Shown: positions 11,645 to 22,410 of the stretch, piece by piece
How positions within the stretch are numbered: position 1 is the first letter of the stretch
How the letters are laid out: each line of letters opens with the position of its first letter
Source of the DNA: Epiperipatus broadwayi
Lineage: Eukaryota; Onychophora; Udeonychophora; Euonychophora; Peripatidae
Direction of reading: 5' to 3'
Assembly (NCBI GenBank): GCA_028023455.1
Contig: JAQFVV010000043.1
Span: 2,293,483 to 2,357,482 of the forward strand
Length of the DNA: 64,000 nucleotides
The notes under the pieces: model-generated
The model's database searches: none
What the model was told of the DNA's origin: nothing
What the model saw: the letters and a program-made list of their open reading frames with translations, nothing else
Program-made: the position numbers and the translations under genes

Positions 11645-12245
11645 ATTACAAAAATCTTGATCAAATTATTAATACTGATGAAAACATAATGGATTAAATT
11701 AAACATAAAATTAAACTTGGATGAAATGCTTTTGACAGAAATAACTTAATACTAAAAGGAAATATGTGTGTCTGAAAAGAAAGAATTTTAATAAATGTGA
11801 TTTAAACAGTTCTTATTTATGGGTCAGAGACATGCGCATTTATCATCAGAACAACATAAAGAATTCAGACTACTCAAAAAAGTAAGGAAAGATAAGTGTT
11901 AGGAATAACAAAGAGAGATAGACTGAAAATGAAATACATAGGAAAGAGAAGTGTTAGGAAAATGAAATACATAGGAAAGAGAACAAACAAATATCGCTGG
12001 CATCATTGAAAGAAATGAGTGACATGAAGCTGGACTGAACTAATTGCTAAAACAGATAATAGATATAGTTAAAAGTTTAAATTGGAACCCAAAAAATAGT
12101 AAGAAGACCTAGAAACTGACCCTATTTGAGACGAATAAATAAAATAAAGAAGTTTGCTGGTGTGTTATAGAGAAGAAAGACAGGGAATCAGAAAAACTGG
12201 ATTAAATTTGGAGAGATCTTCATCTTGCAATGTATAATGTTTGAA
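11645..12245 (+). mobile_element. LINE-1 type fragment, C-terminal reverse-transcriptase region and 3' end
   Basis: Decayed protein similarity runs in order: a LGQIIATDENIMD-like region, NNLILKGN, VLTVLIYGSETCAF (family consensus VLPVLTYGSETWTL), the K/R-rich region, and the 3' tail ATCTTGCAATG. Frames shift repeatedly. A block of about 40 bp (GTGTTAGGAA..ACATAGGAAAGAG) is tandemly repeated near 11897-11985. It is non-functional. Confidence 0.75.
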
Positions 12246-12644
12246 GATTAATGTTCATACACTATTTAATTATATGGCAATACATAAGGTAACTACCACA
12301 GTTTTATTGTGCAAGATCCCAATTAAAAATTAACATTTTTTCTATGGGAATTTACTTCCTCGCCCTCTTCTCATTTCTCAACAATTTGTCATGATTTTTT
12401 TCTCAGAATTAAACACTTATGAGGAATACCAATTCCTATATATACTTTAACTAATAATCACATAATCAGTTGGATGTCACATCAGATACCTTAAGAACCA
12501 ATTTTGAAGACAGTTCTTGTTTACATCTTTAAATTATTTTACTAGGATTCATCATTCTTTCTGTATGCATATATATATACACCCTCTAAATTTATTTACT
12601 ATAATATTTAATAACTGAAATACAGGTTTATTATATACCTGTAT

Positions 12645-12645
<1 letters not shown>

Positions 12646-12675
<30 letters not shown>
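12646..12675. repeat. (AT)n microsatellite inside family B
   Basis: About fourteen AT dinucleotides, at the same place where the copy at 24.35 kb has a shorter AT-rich stretch. Confidence 0.85.
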
Positions 12676-12680
<5 letters not shown>

Positions 12681-13160
12681 TATGAGCACAGAATTTCACA
12701 TGACCCACCACTCTATCTCATAACACTGATACACTTAAGATAAACAATCACCAATATACGTATTTTATGCTAAACCAGCAATCATCTCTACACATATATG
12801 CAATAAGTGTTCAGATATATATTAAGACAGCCAATCTTCATTCTTTAATGGGCAGGTTTCAATCCACTCCACACTCCAATTCTTCAACCATCCATCCAAT
12901 TGAAAATCTGATGATGGAATGCTCAAGAGCCATCCCTCTTTATATTTATTAAATAGATTATGTCCTGTACAGAAGGGGTCAGATTGACTTTAGGTCAACA
13001 TGGGTGTGATGAGAATCTCAGTCTCAGGGTGGCCCTTCAGCATTCCAAATGGATAGTTGAAGAGTTGGAGTGTGGAGTGGATTGAAGCCTGTCCATTAAT
13101 GTATAAAGATTGGCTATCTTAATATATATCTGAGCACTTATTGCATATATGTGTAGAGAT

Positions 13161-13225
13161 GATAATCTAGACCAACTGATGATTGCTGGTTTAGCATGAA
13201 ATACATATATTGGTGATTGTTTATC
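13161..13225 (+). ncRNA. Hammerhead ribozyme (type I), family B
   Basis: ACCAA precedes CTGATGA; stem II is TGCTG-GTT-TAGCA; then GAA; stem III ATA-CA-TAT; A17; and TTGGT closes stem I. Further out, GATAA..AAT and ATT..TTATC can pair. The core is intact. The 10.1/11.1 pair is a U-U mismatch, so activity may be reduced. Confidence 0.65.
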
Positions 13226-13325
13226 TTTTCAACATATATGTGTTATATGTATCAATGTTATGAGATAGAATGGTGGGTCGTGTGAAAGACTGTGCTCATA
13301 TATCCTATATACTGTATTACTATAA

Positions 13326-13935
13326 TATTGTAAAAAAAATTATAAATATGTATATATAATAGTCGTAGTGAAACATATTTTTCAATATATATATCAATGA
13401 TATATTTGCAAAAATAAAATTCTTGTTTTTTACATTTCCAAAGTTTCAATACTCATTTGATATTCAAATTTAAAACAATTTACCTTAGATAGAGAAATGC
13501 CAAAGTAATTTTATTTAATAATCAATAATGAAAACGTGAAAGTAATTTAGAATTACAAATTGATTTACACAATAATAATAAAAAATGTTTGCAAAAAATA
13601 TATAAATTTTAATCATTTTAAACTATAAAGCTGTATACACATCTAATATATATATATTAAAAAACAATGTTTACAATTTAAAAAAGGCAACCGATCTTGT
13701 TAAGTATTTCATTAGTTAGTTAAAAACTTAGATCTTACAAAACATATTCTTTTATTCCCATTAACAAGCTGAATTAGGTTTTATAAATTTTATTAAAAAG
13801 ACAGGTCATGAAATTAATCCTATATTTCTGAATTTTAATGTCGAATTCCTTTCAATTTCAAAGCTTGAGGATATCGTTAGTAGCTAAAAATAAAATATTC
13901 ATCACGTGATTTAATTTAATAAGCTTATAATTATA
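13326..13935. other. AT-rich stretch, nothing recognised
   Basis: Only A/T runs and small TATATA tracts are seen. Confidence 0.35.
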
Positions 13936-13939
13936 AAAA

Positions 13940-14225
13940 CCTAAAGAGCATGCAATGGCTCTAACAAACTTTATTGATAAATGCTGCAAAAGAAAGCATT
14001 TAAAAAAATCTAAGAAATTATCTCTATCCCCAGACCGGTTTCATGCTTTTGGCATTCCTCAGTGAGGCACTAGGATATTTCAAACACCAGATCCAAAATA
14101 CCAACTCAAAGTCAGCACTTATCTGATAGTTAAATTTTAAGTAGACAATCTGAAATTTTCAGACACTTGTGTCTTCAAACCCAGCTTTCCAACTTAAATA
14201 GCTATATGGGGTTGAGAATTTTTTT
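13940..14225 (-). mobile_element. Family A' element (antisense copy)
   Basis: This is the divergent A' branch. It aligns with 30.71-31.02 kb in reverse complement over nearly 300 bp (AGCATTTAAAAA, CTATCCCCAGACCGGTTTCA, CTGAAATTTTCAGACA, AAATAGCTATATGGG). It contains an intact ribozyme core on the minus strand. Confidence 0.7.
14024..14080 (-). ncRNA. Hammerhead ribozyme (type I), family A', best-paired stem II
   Basis: On the minus strand: CTA..GCCTCA, CTGAGGA, a perfect 4-bp stem II ATGC-CAAAA-GCAT, GAA, the palindromic stem III ACCGGT, C17, then TGGGG A TAG. The core is intact. Compared with family A, stem II and stem III bases differ but remain paired, which supports a selected RNA structure. 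Confidence 0.75.
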
Positions 14226-14314
14226 TCTTTTGATGACATCTTATTTTTAAAAATTGCATACAATTTTTGTATTTACTTGGAGTAAATTTTGAATTGCATT
14301 CTTTCTTTATTCTT

Positions 14315-14357
14315 GTTTTTTTTTTTTAAAAAAAAAAAATAATAATAATAATAATAA

Positions 14358-14391
<34 letters not shown>

Positions 14392-14392
14392 G
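14315..14392. repeat. Poly(A)/(AAT)n microsatellite
   Basis: A T tract, then an A tract, then about sixteen AAT trinucleotides. It could be the tail of an unrecognised element. Confidence 0.85.
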
Positions 14393-14399
14393 CACTTTA

Positions 14400-15660
14400 C
14401 TTACTATGTGTTTAAGGACAATTTGAAATACAGAGCATCCCATAAACCAGCGTAAAAGGAATAAAATAAGAAACAAAACAAAATTATTTAAAAACTTACT
14501 CAATGGATCCACTATATATATTCTTGGTATATTTTATCTGATCAACAAAAAGTCTATAATAGCTAAAGTAATGACATTATATGCTTTATCACTACAGTTA
14601 CACATATATTCAAGTATTCTAATTTTTGAAAATGCGTACCTGCACATTTCGACACTGCAAAATCATTTTAAGTCATTTTTGTTAATTGTTATGAGGGTTA
14701 GAATTTATACATTAGCTTCAAAAATGGGATGCATCCTTTTTGACATTCCATTTGGGTGGTGAATAGACTTTTTAAACTGCTAAAATTAATATCAATAATA
14801 TTGTAAACTGGTTCCCTCAAAGATCCATCGTGTAATTCATTTTACATAAAATCGTTTTCTTAAATTTTGCAGCAAATTTATTCCGATAATTTTATTTACT
14901 CACAACCTGGATGCGATCCGTTAAAATTTACAACAATTTCACTTTGACTTCAGTTTTTTTATGAACATGATTGTTTAGAGTTCTTTTTTTCTTGCATAGA
15001 AATAATATGTTATGTAAAAAAAAAGATATATATATATTGATCTTAAGACACTGGATTTATGAACACATTCTGTAGTCATACTCTAGTATGTTATTTGAAT
15101 ACTTTTACATTTAGACTTAAAATTAATCAGGATACTTCTTTTTTCATTTTAATTCATTATCTAATGAGATTTCAAGTTGTTAACTATATATTAACTGTCT
15201 ATCAGGTTAAAAACTTCAGTCTGCAGATGGCATTTACTTGCAATTCCAAGTGGTTTCTTTTAATTAATTTTATCTGTACGTTTTCCTTTTTAATTAATCA
15301 TATTTGCTTAGTAAAATTATTTTTATTAGGTTACACAGCCATAGCAGTGTTTTTGTACATATGCTTGATAAGAAAAGTTTATCATATTCATACATATTTT
15401 AACTTTTCTGAGTTTTTATTATATTTTTACTGAAAAATGTGTAGAATCCTGTCCAAATTAAGTAGATATGCATGATGTATGTTTGCTGCAGAAAAATTTT
15501 GCATATTTATAATCAAACATGCATCTTTGTTAATAGCATGATTGGAAAACCAAATATAGGAAGTAGTGCTGAATTTCACTGAGCATGTGCAACAATGGAA
15601 GCCTTTTGTCCTTGCTTTGTGAGAGGGCATATAAAGCTTACCAATCAATAAAGCTGAATG
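14400..15660. other. AT-rich stretch with chance open frames
   Basis: The longest frame, 124 codons at 15059-15433, is rich in F, L, I and Y, has no recognisable motif, and reads like translated A/T-rich DNA. No splice context or homolog is evident. Confidence 0.35.
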
Positions 15661-15814
15661 GTATAGTTCAGGAGTCGACAACCTATAGCTCCTTTAATGC
15701 ATAATTGCGGCTCTTTTTAAGTTAGTAAATAATATAAGTATAACATATATAACGTTCAGATTTATTTACTTAATGCACAGATCATATCAAATTCAAGAAA
15801 AAGGATTTCTCCTT

Positions 15815-15985
15815 TTTAATATATGTGCCTTATTGATTTTATAATAACTCAATGCTGTCGTGTTGAGTAGAGAGGAAATTCTCAAACCCAAACACAAGAT
15901 AGAGACTTTATAAAGATAAATGCTTGGGTTTGAGACTTACTATTGAGTTATTATAAAATCAGTAAGACACATATGTTAAAAATGT
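15815..15985. repeat. Foldback inside the hAT element
   Basis: The left arm (ATATGTGCCTTATTGATTTT, ATAATAACTCAAT) pairs with the right arm (ATTGAGTTATTATAAAATCA, GTAAGACACATAT). The loop holds CACAAGATAGAGACTTTATA, which is similar to the foldback at 22.4 kb. Confidence 0.65.
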
Positions 15986-16474
15986 GAAATACTTTTTCTT
16001 TAATGTATAACATAAAATTTTAAAATTTAAGTAAAAAAAAAAAGATAACTCGTAAACGTCACTAATACTTTTTAAGGCTTTTTAATTTCACTAATCACTT
16101 CACTATCAGATTAAAAACTAACCTTAATAATAATTGAATATATCACCTTGATATATAAACTAAGAAATCAGATGAGCAGAAAGTCAGTCTGCCGTCTTGT
16201 TTGAAAATAAAAGAAACGTCATATTTACCGAATTTTGACAAACTTTCTTGAGAAATCATCAACAAAAATGTCATTAGAAATTATATATTGTTCACATTTT
16301 TTTATGAAGTATATATTTTAATTTTATTATCCATACAAATTAAATATATTATAAAATATTTGAAATCCCAGCATACTGTTTGACCAAAGAAAAATGTTAA
16401 TTTATATGTAAGGATGTTTAAAATCACATTTTTTCCTTTAATAATTATATTTTATAATTATAATTACGACTATT

Positions 16475-16632
16475 TATAATGAGATATTATTTTATATAGC
16501 GCTATGTTTTAATACTGTAATGGTGATATTAGCGATTAAGCCAATGCACATGCGCATGTGCATTGGCTTAATCGCTAATATCACTATTACAGTATTAAAA
16601 CATAGCGCTATATAAAATAATATCTCATTATA
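16475..16632. repeat. 158-bp near-perfect palindrome
   Basis: The sequence is symmetric about 16553/16554 (centre CACATGCGCATGTG) with one mismatch found (G at about 16523 against A). Arms of 79 bp without a loop would extrude a cruciform. A half copy starting GCGCATGCGCATTGGC lies at about 16939-17003, so this is a mobile MITE-like unit and not an accident. Confidence 0.9.
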
Positions 16633-16793
16633 TATGTCTAATTTCAACTAAAGAATGACAGGTCGTAAATTGTAAAGATTTCGCAGGCGTCATTTGTTCA
16701 AACATAACAAATGTAACTTAAAGTGATTGCTTAACACCTTCGCGCTCTTATTTCCATATGCTTATGATTTTCCCATACATAAATGTTTGGGTT

Positions 16794-16907
16794 GAAAGAA
16801 TGGGTGGATTCATTCCATTCTTTTTAAAATACTATATCTTATGTCTGGAAAGAATGGGTGGATTCATTCCATTCTTTTTAAAATACTATATCTTATGTCT
16901 GGAAAAA
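16794..16907 (+). repeat. 54-bp tandem duplication
   Basis: TGGGTGGATTCATTCCATTC starts at 16801 and again at 16855, giving a 54-bp unit present twice. The length is divisible by three, so a small open frame passes through it, but the frame has no other sign of coding. Confidence 0.85.
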
Positions 16908-17203
16908 GTGAGAGTATTCATTTATAATTTATCTTTAAAGCGCATGCGCATTGGCTTAATCGGTAATATCACTATTGTAACATTGATAATATTTGGATCT
17001 CATTGTATTTTACTATGGCATCTTTAAGCAAAACACTAATAAACTCATTTTAACAATAAAAAACACGTTTTAGGCTCAATTTTCAAAAATATATATTTCA
17101 CAATTCAAATTGCTGGCTTGAGGGTCCATAAGCATTACTTTAGTAAATATAATTCTAAAAATGGCTCTTTGCGAAAAAAACGTTGCTGATCCCTGGTATA
17201 GTC

Positions 17204-17900
17204 AAAAGTCGTATCATCCGCCTAAGATATCTTCGGACATAGTATTCTTTAAGATAACTTATTCAATATATTATTTAACTCATAATATATTAATTACATC
17301 AAAACATCCTTTAGAATGTTGTGAAATAAAATGCTAAGATATTTTATAGTATGTGATTTTTATATTGTAAAGCACAACAAAACAAGCTCATGGGATTAGT
17401 TTTTCTAAGATATTACTTTATCAGTTGTATCAAAACCCTAACCATATTAACCAGAATATCTTAAGATCTTATTTTATATTACAAAAATTTTGGTTACCCT
17501 ATTTGAAATTATGATTTACTATTAAAGATGGTTTTCTTTTGTCAATAAGAGTACAAATAATTATAATTATCTAAATGATTTAAAGATTGAACTGTTTCAA
17601 AGCTGAAATGTTAAAATAAATTTTTGTGAGGTTGGCAAGTAAATTAGGTACAGCTAATGGAACAGTACCGTAAATTATTATTAATAATGAATGTGTCATC
17701 GCTTAGTTATACTACTATATTGGTAAGTTGTTCAACTTCCTTCAGGCAGAGAACATACTTAGACAAAATTTTTACTTAACTAAAATATATCTCTCTCTAT
17801 GTTTATTATGTAATAGTAGCACATTTAATAATTATATGTTGCAACTATTATTTCGAACATGCTAAACATCTTGCTATGCACACACACACATATGTATACA
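17204..17900. other. AT-rich stretch, nothing recognised
   Basis: No element or gene is visible; a (CA)n run of about 6 units lies at 17879-17891. Confidence 0.35.
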
Positions 17901-18160
17901 TATTATCATCATCATCATTTTCAACCACTTGCAATCAACTGCAGGATGGTCTCTACAAGGTCAATCCATCTCTATCTTTAGCCTCTTTTCTCCACATCAC
18001 AGAGGCAAAACTCTCCATACAGTAGTGCCACTCAGTGCAAGCCAGAGTAATTAATGGATGCTACTCTGTGTAAGCTTGTGTAAGCATAAAGAATCGCGTT
18101 TCTCCACTTCACCCCAGCACACTTTCTTATTTCATCCATCCATCTCACATTTGTAGGTAA
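17901..18160 (-). mobile_element. LINE-1 type 3' fragment split by a family A insertion
   Basis: In antisense it reads (ATC)n, CTGCAGGATGGTCTC, the LINE-1 3' end. It resumes at 18099 with TTTCTCCAC and ends CATCCATCCATCTCACA, the RWMDE region. The two parts join into one LINE fragment if the 98-bp insert and one copy of its duplicated flank are removed. Confidence 0.8.
17987..18112 (-). mobile_element. Family A insertion with 14-bp target-site duplication
   Basis: TTTCTCCACATCAC (17987-18000) and TTTCTCCACTTCAC (18099-18112) flank 98 bp that begin AGAGGCAAAACTCTCC and run into the A 3' region in antisense. Because the interrupted host is a recognisable LINE, the insertion boundaries are certain: the A sense strand ends ..GTTTTGCCTCT, and the copy is strongly 5'-truncated. 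Confidence 0.85.
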
Positions 18161-18162
18161 AT

Positions 18163-18385
18163 AGAGATAAAAGGTGGCTGCTGGAGGGTTGCATTAGATC
18201 CTAAGATCTAGGTGCAATGCTCCCAGATCCAAAGCTCCTCACTGACAAAGGCTACACGCCAGAAATTAGTCTTGATATTGGATGAGTAGGCACTAGATGG
18301 AGATTGTATGCACAAGTCATCTGGCATCCATTGATTACTCTGGCTTGTACTGAGTGGCAATATGTATAGAGTTTCCCCTGTTTTA
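18163..18385 (+). mobile_element. Family A, partial sense copy
   Basis: GATAAAAGGTGGCTGCTGG, GGGTTGCATTAGATCC, a ribozyme-like region and the 3' end ATGTATAGAGTTTCCCC follow the family order. It lies 50 bp from the other A insertion. Confidence 0.75.
18227..18283 (+). ncRNA. Hammerhead ribozyme, family A, degenerate
   Basis: The core reads CTGACAA instead of CTGANGA (G8 lost), stem III is changed to ATTAGT, and stem I is shortened. It is probably inactive. Confidence 0.55.
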
Positions 18386-19335
18386 ACACTTGATATATGC
18401 TAAGTCCAATGTCAGTTCAGTTTCTTAATTCTTTTAATGATCTCTATAACACCTATTTGTTCTTTCATCCATACATATATAAAAATAGAGCTAGAATCAA
18501 TTTAGATGACTGTGCTGTTTGTAATTAAATTATCATAAAATAAATAATAATTTAAATAATAAAAAGATATATATTTTTTTTTAAAAATCTACATTTATAT
18601 TTTTTGTGACTGTATATGTAAAATATACTATTGAGAATATATTGCAGTCTATTTTATTTTATTTTAAATATCAGTAAAGTATTGATTGTTTAAATAACTG
18701 CATTTTTAAAGCAATCCTAATCAAACTTGCAAGCCCTTGCTAATTACTTCTAGGATAAATGACTCTTCCATTAACCTTTGTAAAGGACTTCCAATCCTAT
18801 ATGCATAGTTTTCACTTGGTGATTTTCTAATGTCCATTAGTAGCATTTGGAGGTCTTATCTCTCAATTCTATACCTATATGCCCATTTTTTTCAATTAAA
18901 AAAAATTCTAGTTATAATTCTCATATTTTTTAATAAAGGCATTAAACTCACTAAAAATTGTAAATTTCCAGTTATGCTAAAAATAAATATGTGGTCTTTG
19001 CATACATTATATTTTTTGCGGTATAAGAGAAATCGAAACTTTGGTATTAGAGCTGCAACATAGTGTAGGGGAGATAAAGTCTTTTCACACCCACAATAAA
19101 TGTGTAATGTCGCAACGGTCAAATTGAAACAAAATAATCCCTGCGATATGTGAAAAAAGTGTATTTTCTTATCAACTCGATCTTTTTATTTTTGCAATAC
19201 TTCCGACATTTTCAATTATTGTCTAGATTTTTTTCTGACAAGAGCTTTTTTTTGCATTGTGATTTTCATTACTTATTAAAGAATTTGTATCGTTAAAAAT
19301 TATGAATATTTGAAAATGATCGAGTCCGGAAATAG
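18386..19335. other. AT-rich stretch, nothing recognised
   Basis: Overlapping short frames on both strands near 18830-19122 look like chance frames. The Merlin element's left terminal repeat may lie here but was not found. Confidence 0.35.
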
Positions 19336-19337
19336 AT

Positions 19338-19990
19338 GTAGTGCTCTACTTCCAACAACAAGACATCCTGCCATCAGTGAAAGTGTGTCCAAATGGACAT
19401 AACATGAGCTTGTACATACACACCTTGGACAAGCAATGGTGTTGTAACATCCGAGGTTGTGACACTAAAATTGGCATTCGCAAACAGACATGATTGGAAG
19501 GTTCAAGAATTCGTATTCTAACTATAATCCGATTCATATACAGTTGCTCTTGGAAATTAACTTCGGTAGAATGGGGAGAACATGAGCTCAGATTATCAGA
19601 TAAAAGTCATTGACTGGAATAACTATATACGAGAAATTTGTACTACCGCTATGTTAAAATGGGTAAACCGAAAAATTGGAAGGGTTAACAAAATCGTGGA
19701 AATTGATGAGAGCCTCGGTCATACAAAAATGCTTTGAAAAAGTATTAGTATGATTCAATAGATCGTTAACACTTTCCAAAAGCTTGCTTTGCAGAAATAA
19801 GAACTGTCACATTCATGCTTTATGTTCTGTGGTGCTCAAGATGCTTATTTCTTTACAACAGTAATGCAAAAACATGCCCGAACACTTTTAAAAACAAACT
19901 AGACACAATTAAACAGAGAGACAAAAAAAGATTACTCCTCCAGATAGATTTGTAGCTACATAGCCACTTATTTATCGATGCTATAGTGAG
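19338..19990 (+). pseudogene. Merlin (ISXO2-like) DNA transposon transposase, dead
   Basis: Two frames together give the family's domain order. First comes a zinc-ribbon-like part with CPNGHNMSLYIHTLDKQWC and later a second cysteine pair (IRGCDTK), then a region like WLEGSRIRILTIIRFIYSCS. Then, after a frameshift, VIDWNNYIREIC and the hallmark KIVEIDES, where D is a DDE catalytic residue and the preceding E is conserved in ISXO2-like proteins. Downstream a VLKMLISLQQ-like stretch and an RDKKRLLLQ-like stretch fit the C-terminal third. Stops and frameshifts are frequent, so no enzyme is made. Merlin transposases cut and paste their own element. Terminal inverted repeats were not located. No close second copy is visible here. 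Confidence 0.8.
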
Positions 19991-20221
19991 ATGTTCTAAC
20001 TATAATTTCTCAAATTTTTTTATTTTTTTTTTGCTGATATATTCATTACAATTTTGTATGTTTGATAATATGTAGTGTTTTTGGCAGGGTTTTTTTTTCT
20101 AATACTAACAAATTGTGTCAAGTTCTTTATATTGTTTTTATTTTTCATTTCTATTGTAATAAACTAAATTTTTTATCAACAAAATTCCTTTTGAAAAACA
20201 TATAAAATAAACTTGTTCAAG

Positions 20222-20868
20222 GCTTGGTTGAAACATAGCCTGTTGAAATTCAGTTTAGGTATAAGTATATTAGAAGAAGTTAATAATGACAAATACCTTG
20301 GTCAGATTATTGCTACAGATGGAAACATAATGGATAAAATTAATCATAAACTTGGTTGAAGTGGTTTTGGTAGAAATAACTTACTACTAAAAGGAAATAT
20401 GCCTATGTGTTTGAAAAAGAAAGGTTTTTAATAAATGTGTTTTACCAGTTCTTATTTATGGATCTGAGACGTGGACACTTAAGAGAAGAGCAATACTGAG
20501 ACTTCAGACCACTCAAAGAAGTATGGAGAGATGCATGTTGGGAGTAACAAGAAGAAATTGAAAATGCAATATATGGTTAAGAGAACAAATATATTAGTGA
20601 CATCATTAAAAGAATTAAAAGACTGAAGTGGAGTTGGGCTGGACATATTACTAGAAGAGATGATAATAAATAGTCAATTGAAATCTTAAAATGGATTTCA
20701 AGAGATTGTAAAAGACCCAGAAAGATGAGAGATGAATGGATGAAATAAGAAAGTGTGCAGGGATGATATGGAGAAGAGAGGCTAGAAATCGGAGATGGAT
20801 TGAACTTGGAGAGATCTTCATCCTGCAGTGGATTGATTATGATTGACAATGATGATGATGATGATAAA
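20222..20868 (+). mobile_element. LINE-1 type 3' end, best preserved copy
   Basis: Conceptual pieces in order are NNDKYLGQIIATDGNIMDK, FGRNNLLLKGNMPMCLKKK, the VLPVLIYGSETWTL region, MERCMLGVT, RIKRLKWSWAGHI.RRDDN and the C-terminal RWMDEIRKCAGMIWRREA region. The 3' end is ATCCTGCAGTGGATTGATTA followed by (GAT)n. These are the usual features after the reverse-transcriptase domain in a widespread invertebrate non-LTR lineage. At least four frameshifts or stops occur. The (GAT)n tail replaces poly(A) and is shared by other copies. Confidence 0.82.
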
Positions 20869-21845
20869 TTCTTAGTTCTGTTTTTTTTATCCTGTACTCT
20901 TAAGAAAATTGGGGAAAATATTATTTTTTCTTCAATTAATAACTAAGAAATTTATGCATTGAAATATTCCTTAATAAGAATTTGTAACGATATAATTTTA
21001 TATTATTTATATTGAATGGTTTTCAATTTAGACTTTTTTTATATTATATATATATTATGCATGTGATATTTTAATCTAATGATTCTAGAATATTATTTGA
21101 TATATTTATTTTACACTTTTTATTTTATTTCCTATGTTGTAAATATCTGTATTCTAAACATTTTTTTTTATTTCATGCTTGAATGATTTTAACTTATGTT
21201 CTACATTTTCATATATTGAAATATTTCAAAATATTACACTTTAGAAATTATTTTATTATATTTCCTGCAGATTTTAAATATGTATATATATATTTCATAA
21301 AAGTTTTTGATAAATATTTTTATACATATAATTAGATTTCTATTATAATATAGTGAAAGAAAAAAATATTTTTTTATTTTATATTAAGTATTATCAACTT
21401 ACCCTTCTTTATGCATTGATAATAAAAAAATCCATCTTTCTTATTACTATTACATTGTTTATTTTATTAAAATTAATCAACCTTATAGTTTCTATGAGTC
21501 AATTTATAAGGAGATGTAATGTTAAGTTCTTTGTTTAGATGATAAACTATTCATGTACTCATATATATTTTATAGCTCTGAAGAAGGTTATTGGTCAAAC
21601 GAAACTGTCACATTAATTAATGTTAATAAAATAAGCATTGTAATAGTAATAAGAAAAGTGGATTTGTTTAATTTTTTTATCTTATATGCTTTAGATGTTA
21701 CTAATAATGCTTTTTTTTTCTTCTGTTATATAGTTCACATAATATTTTTTTTTTATTTGCAATTTCAGTATTATATATATATTCATATAGGTTTTTGATA
21801 TATTATATATGTAATTTGGATTTTTAATTTATCCAATGAAAGATT
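20869..21845. other. AT-rich stretch, nothing firmly recognised
   Basis: Frames at 21353-21538 and 21553-21798 look like chance. The string CTGAAGAAGG..GAAACTGTC at about 21576-21609 resembles the hammerhead core but lacks a stem II (see rejected items). Confidence 0.35.
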
Positions 21846-21847
21846 TT

Positions 21848-21960
21848 TGATTTTTTACCCCCATGTGTCAAACCATCGGCCGGGAAGCGAACCCGTGAAC
21901 CCAGGACAACAGCTTGTAAAGCGGCTGTGCTGATCACTCGACCACCAATGCTTGTCAGAT
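21848..21960 (-). mobile_element. tRNA-derived SINE (family S1)
   Basis: On the minus strand it contains the A-box-like GGTCGAGTGATCAGCACAG, a long variable region and the B-box-like GGTTCGCTTCCCGG, followed by CGATGGTTTGACACATG. Three plus-strand relatives lie at 34.4, 47.0 and 61.0 kb. The long variable arm suggests a Leu- or Ser-type tRNA ancestor. Confidence 0.75.
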
Positions 21961-22405
21961 TTTAGATTTTTTGCTTTAGAAATGTTAGATTATCCAGACA
22001 ATATTTTTTTGTTAGATAAAAACAGTCTTTATATCAAGTACAGCATCAATATCCATTTCTAATAAATGATGTCTCGAATGAGTTTTAATTACTCTGATTT
22101 AAAATGTGAATCATTTTGATATTGATGATGATGACAGAAGATCAAAGCATGAATTTGAAAAATAATGATGATGAAGAAAAAAGAGAATGTAAGGTATAAT
22201 GCTAAGTCTTAGCATCTAATAGATATACAAAATATTTCACCATTATCCTACTGTTCCCCTTCATTGAGAAATCGGGTATCTTGTCAATATATAGAGAGAT
22301 GCTAAAGTACTGAAATATTTGACTTAACTTTCAATGACATATTACTATAAAAGATTATAAACATTAAATCTTATTAAGCACAAGGTCATCTTTCCCACAA
22401 GAGGG
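21961..22405. other. AT-rich stretch, nothing recognised
   Basis: A GATGATGATGA tract at about 22123 is the only local feature. Confidence 0.35.
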
Positions 22406-22410
22406 ACTTC

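Larger units (their letters stand above)
12590..13325. mobile_element. Family B foldback element, full-length type
   Basis: The left arm (about 12680-12950) and right arm (about 13000-13310) are reverse complements over roughly 300 bp. Examples are ACCCACCACTCTATCTCATAA versus TTATGAGATAGAATGGTGGGT, and CAATCCACTCCACACTCCAA versus TTGGAGTGTGGAGTGGATTG. The left end begins with the mini-palindrome ACAGG-TTATTATATA-CCTGT and an (AT)n tract. The right arm carries a hammerhead motif; the matching motif of the left arm has lost its CTGATGA. Nothing is coded. Confidence 0.75.
15661..17203. mobile_element. Non-autonomous hAT transposon with 8-bp target-site duplication
   Basis: The 15-base termini CAGGAGTCGACAACC (15669-15683) and, on the minus strand, CAGGGATCAGCAACG (17195-17181) are imperfect inverted repeats. 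They resemble the CAGGGGTCGGCAACC ends of hAT elements related to ZBED5/GTF2IRD2-like transposases. GTATAGTT (15661-15668) and GTATAGTC (17196-17203) are the 8-bp target duplication with one mismatch. GCGGCTCTTTT near the left and GGCTCTTTGCG near the right are the usual subterminal motifs. No transposase is coded; the 1.5-kb interior holds foldbacks and a 54-bp duplication. Confidence 0.85.

Noticed and set aside
15059-15433. 124-codon open frame with several hydrophobic stretches
   Set aside because: Composition (F, L, I, Y) is what random A/T-rich DNA gives; no motif, no splice support, no second copy.
21570-21612. CTGAAGA..GAAACTGTC as a further hammerhead ribozyme
   Set aside because: Core-like strings are present, but the sequence between them cannot form stem II and the flanks cannot form stem I.
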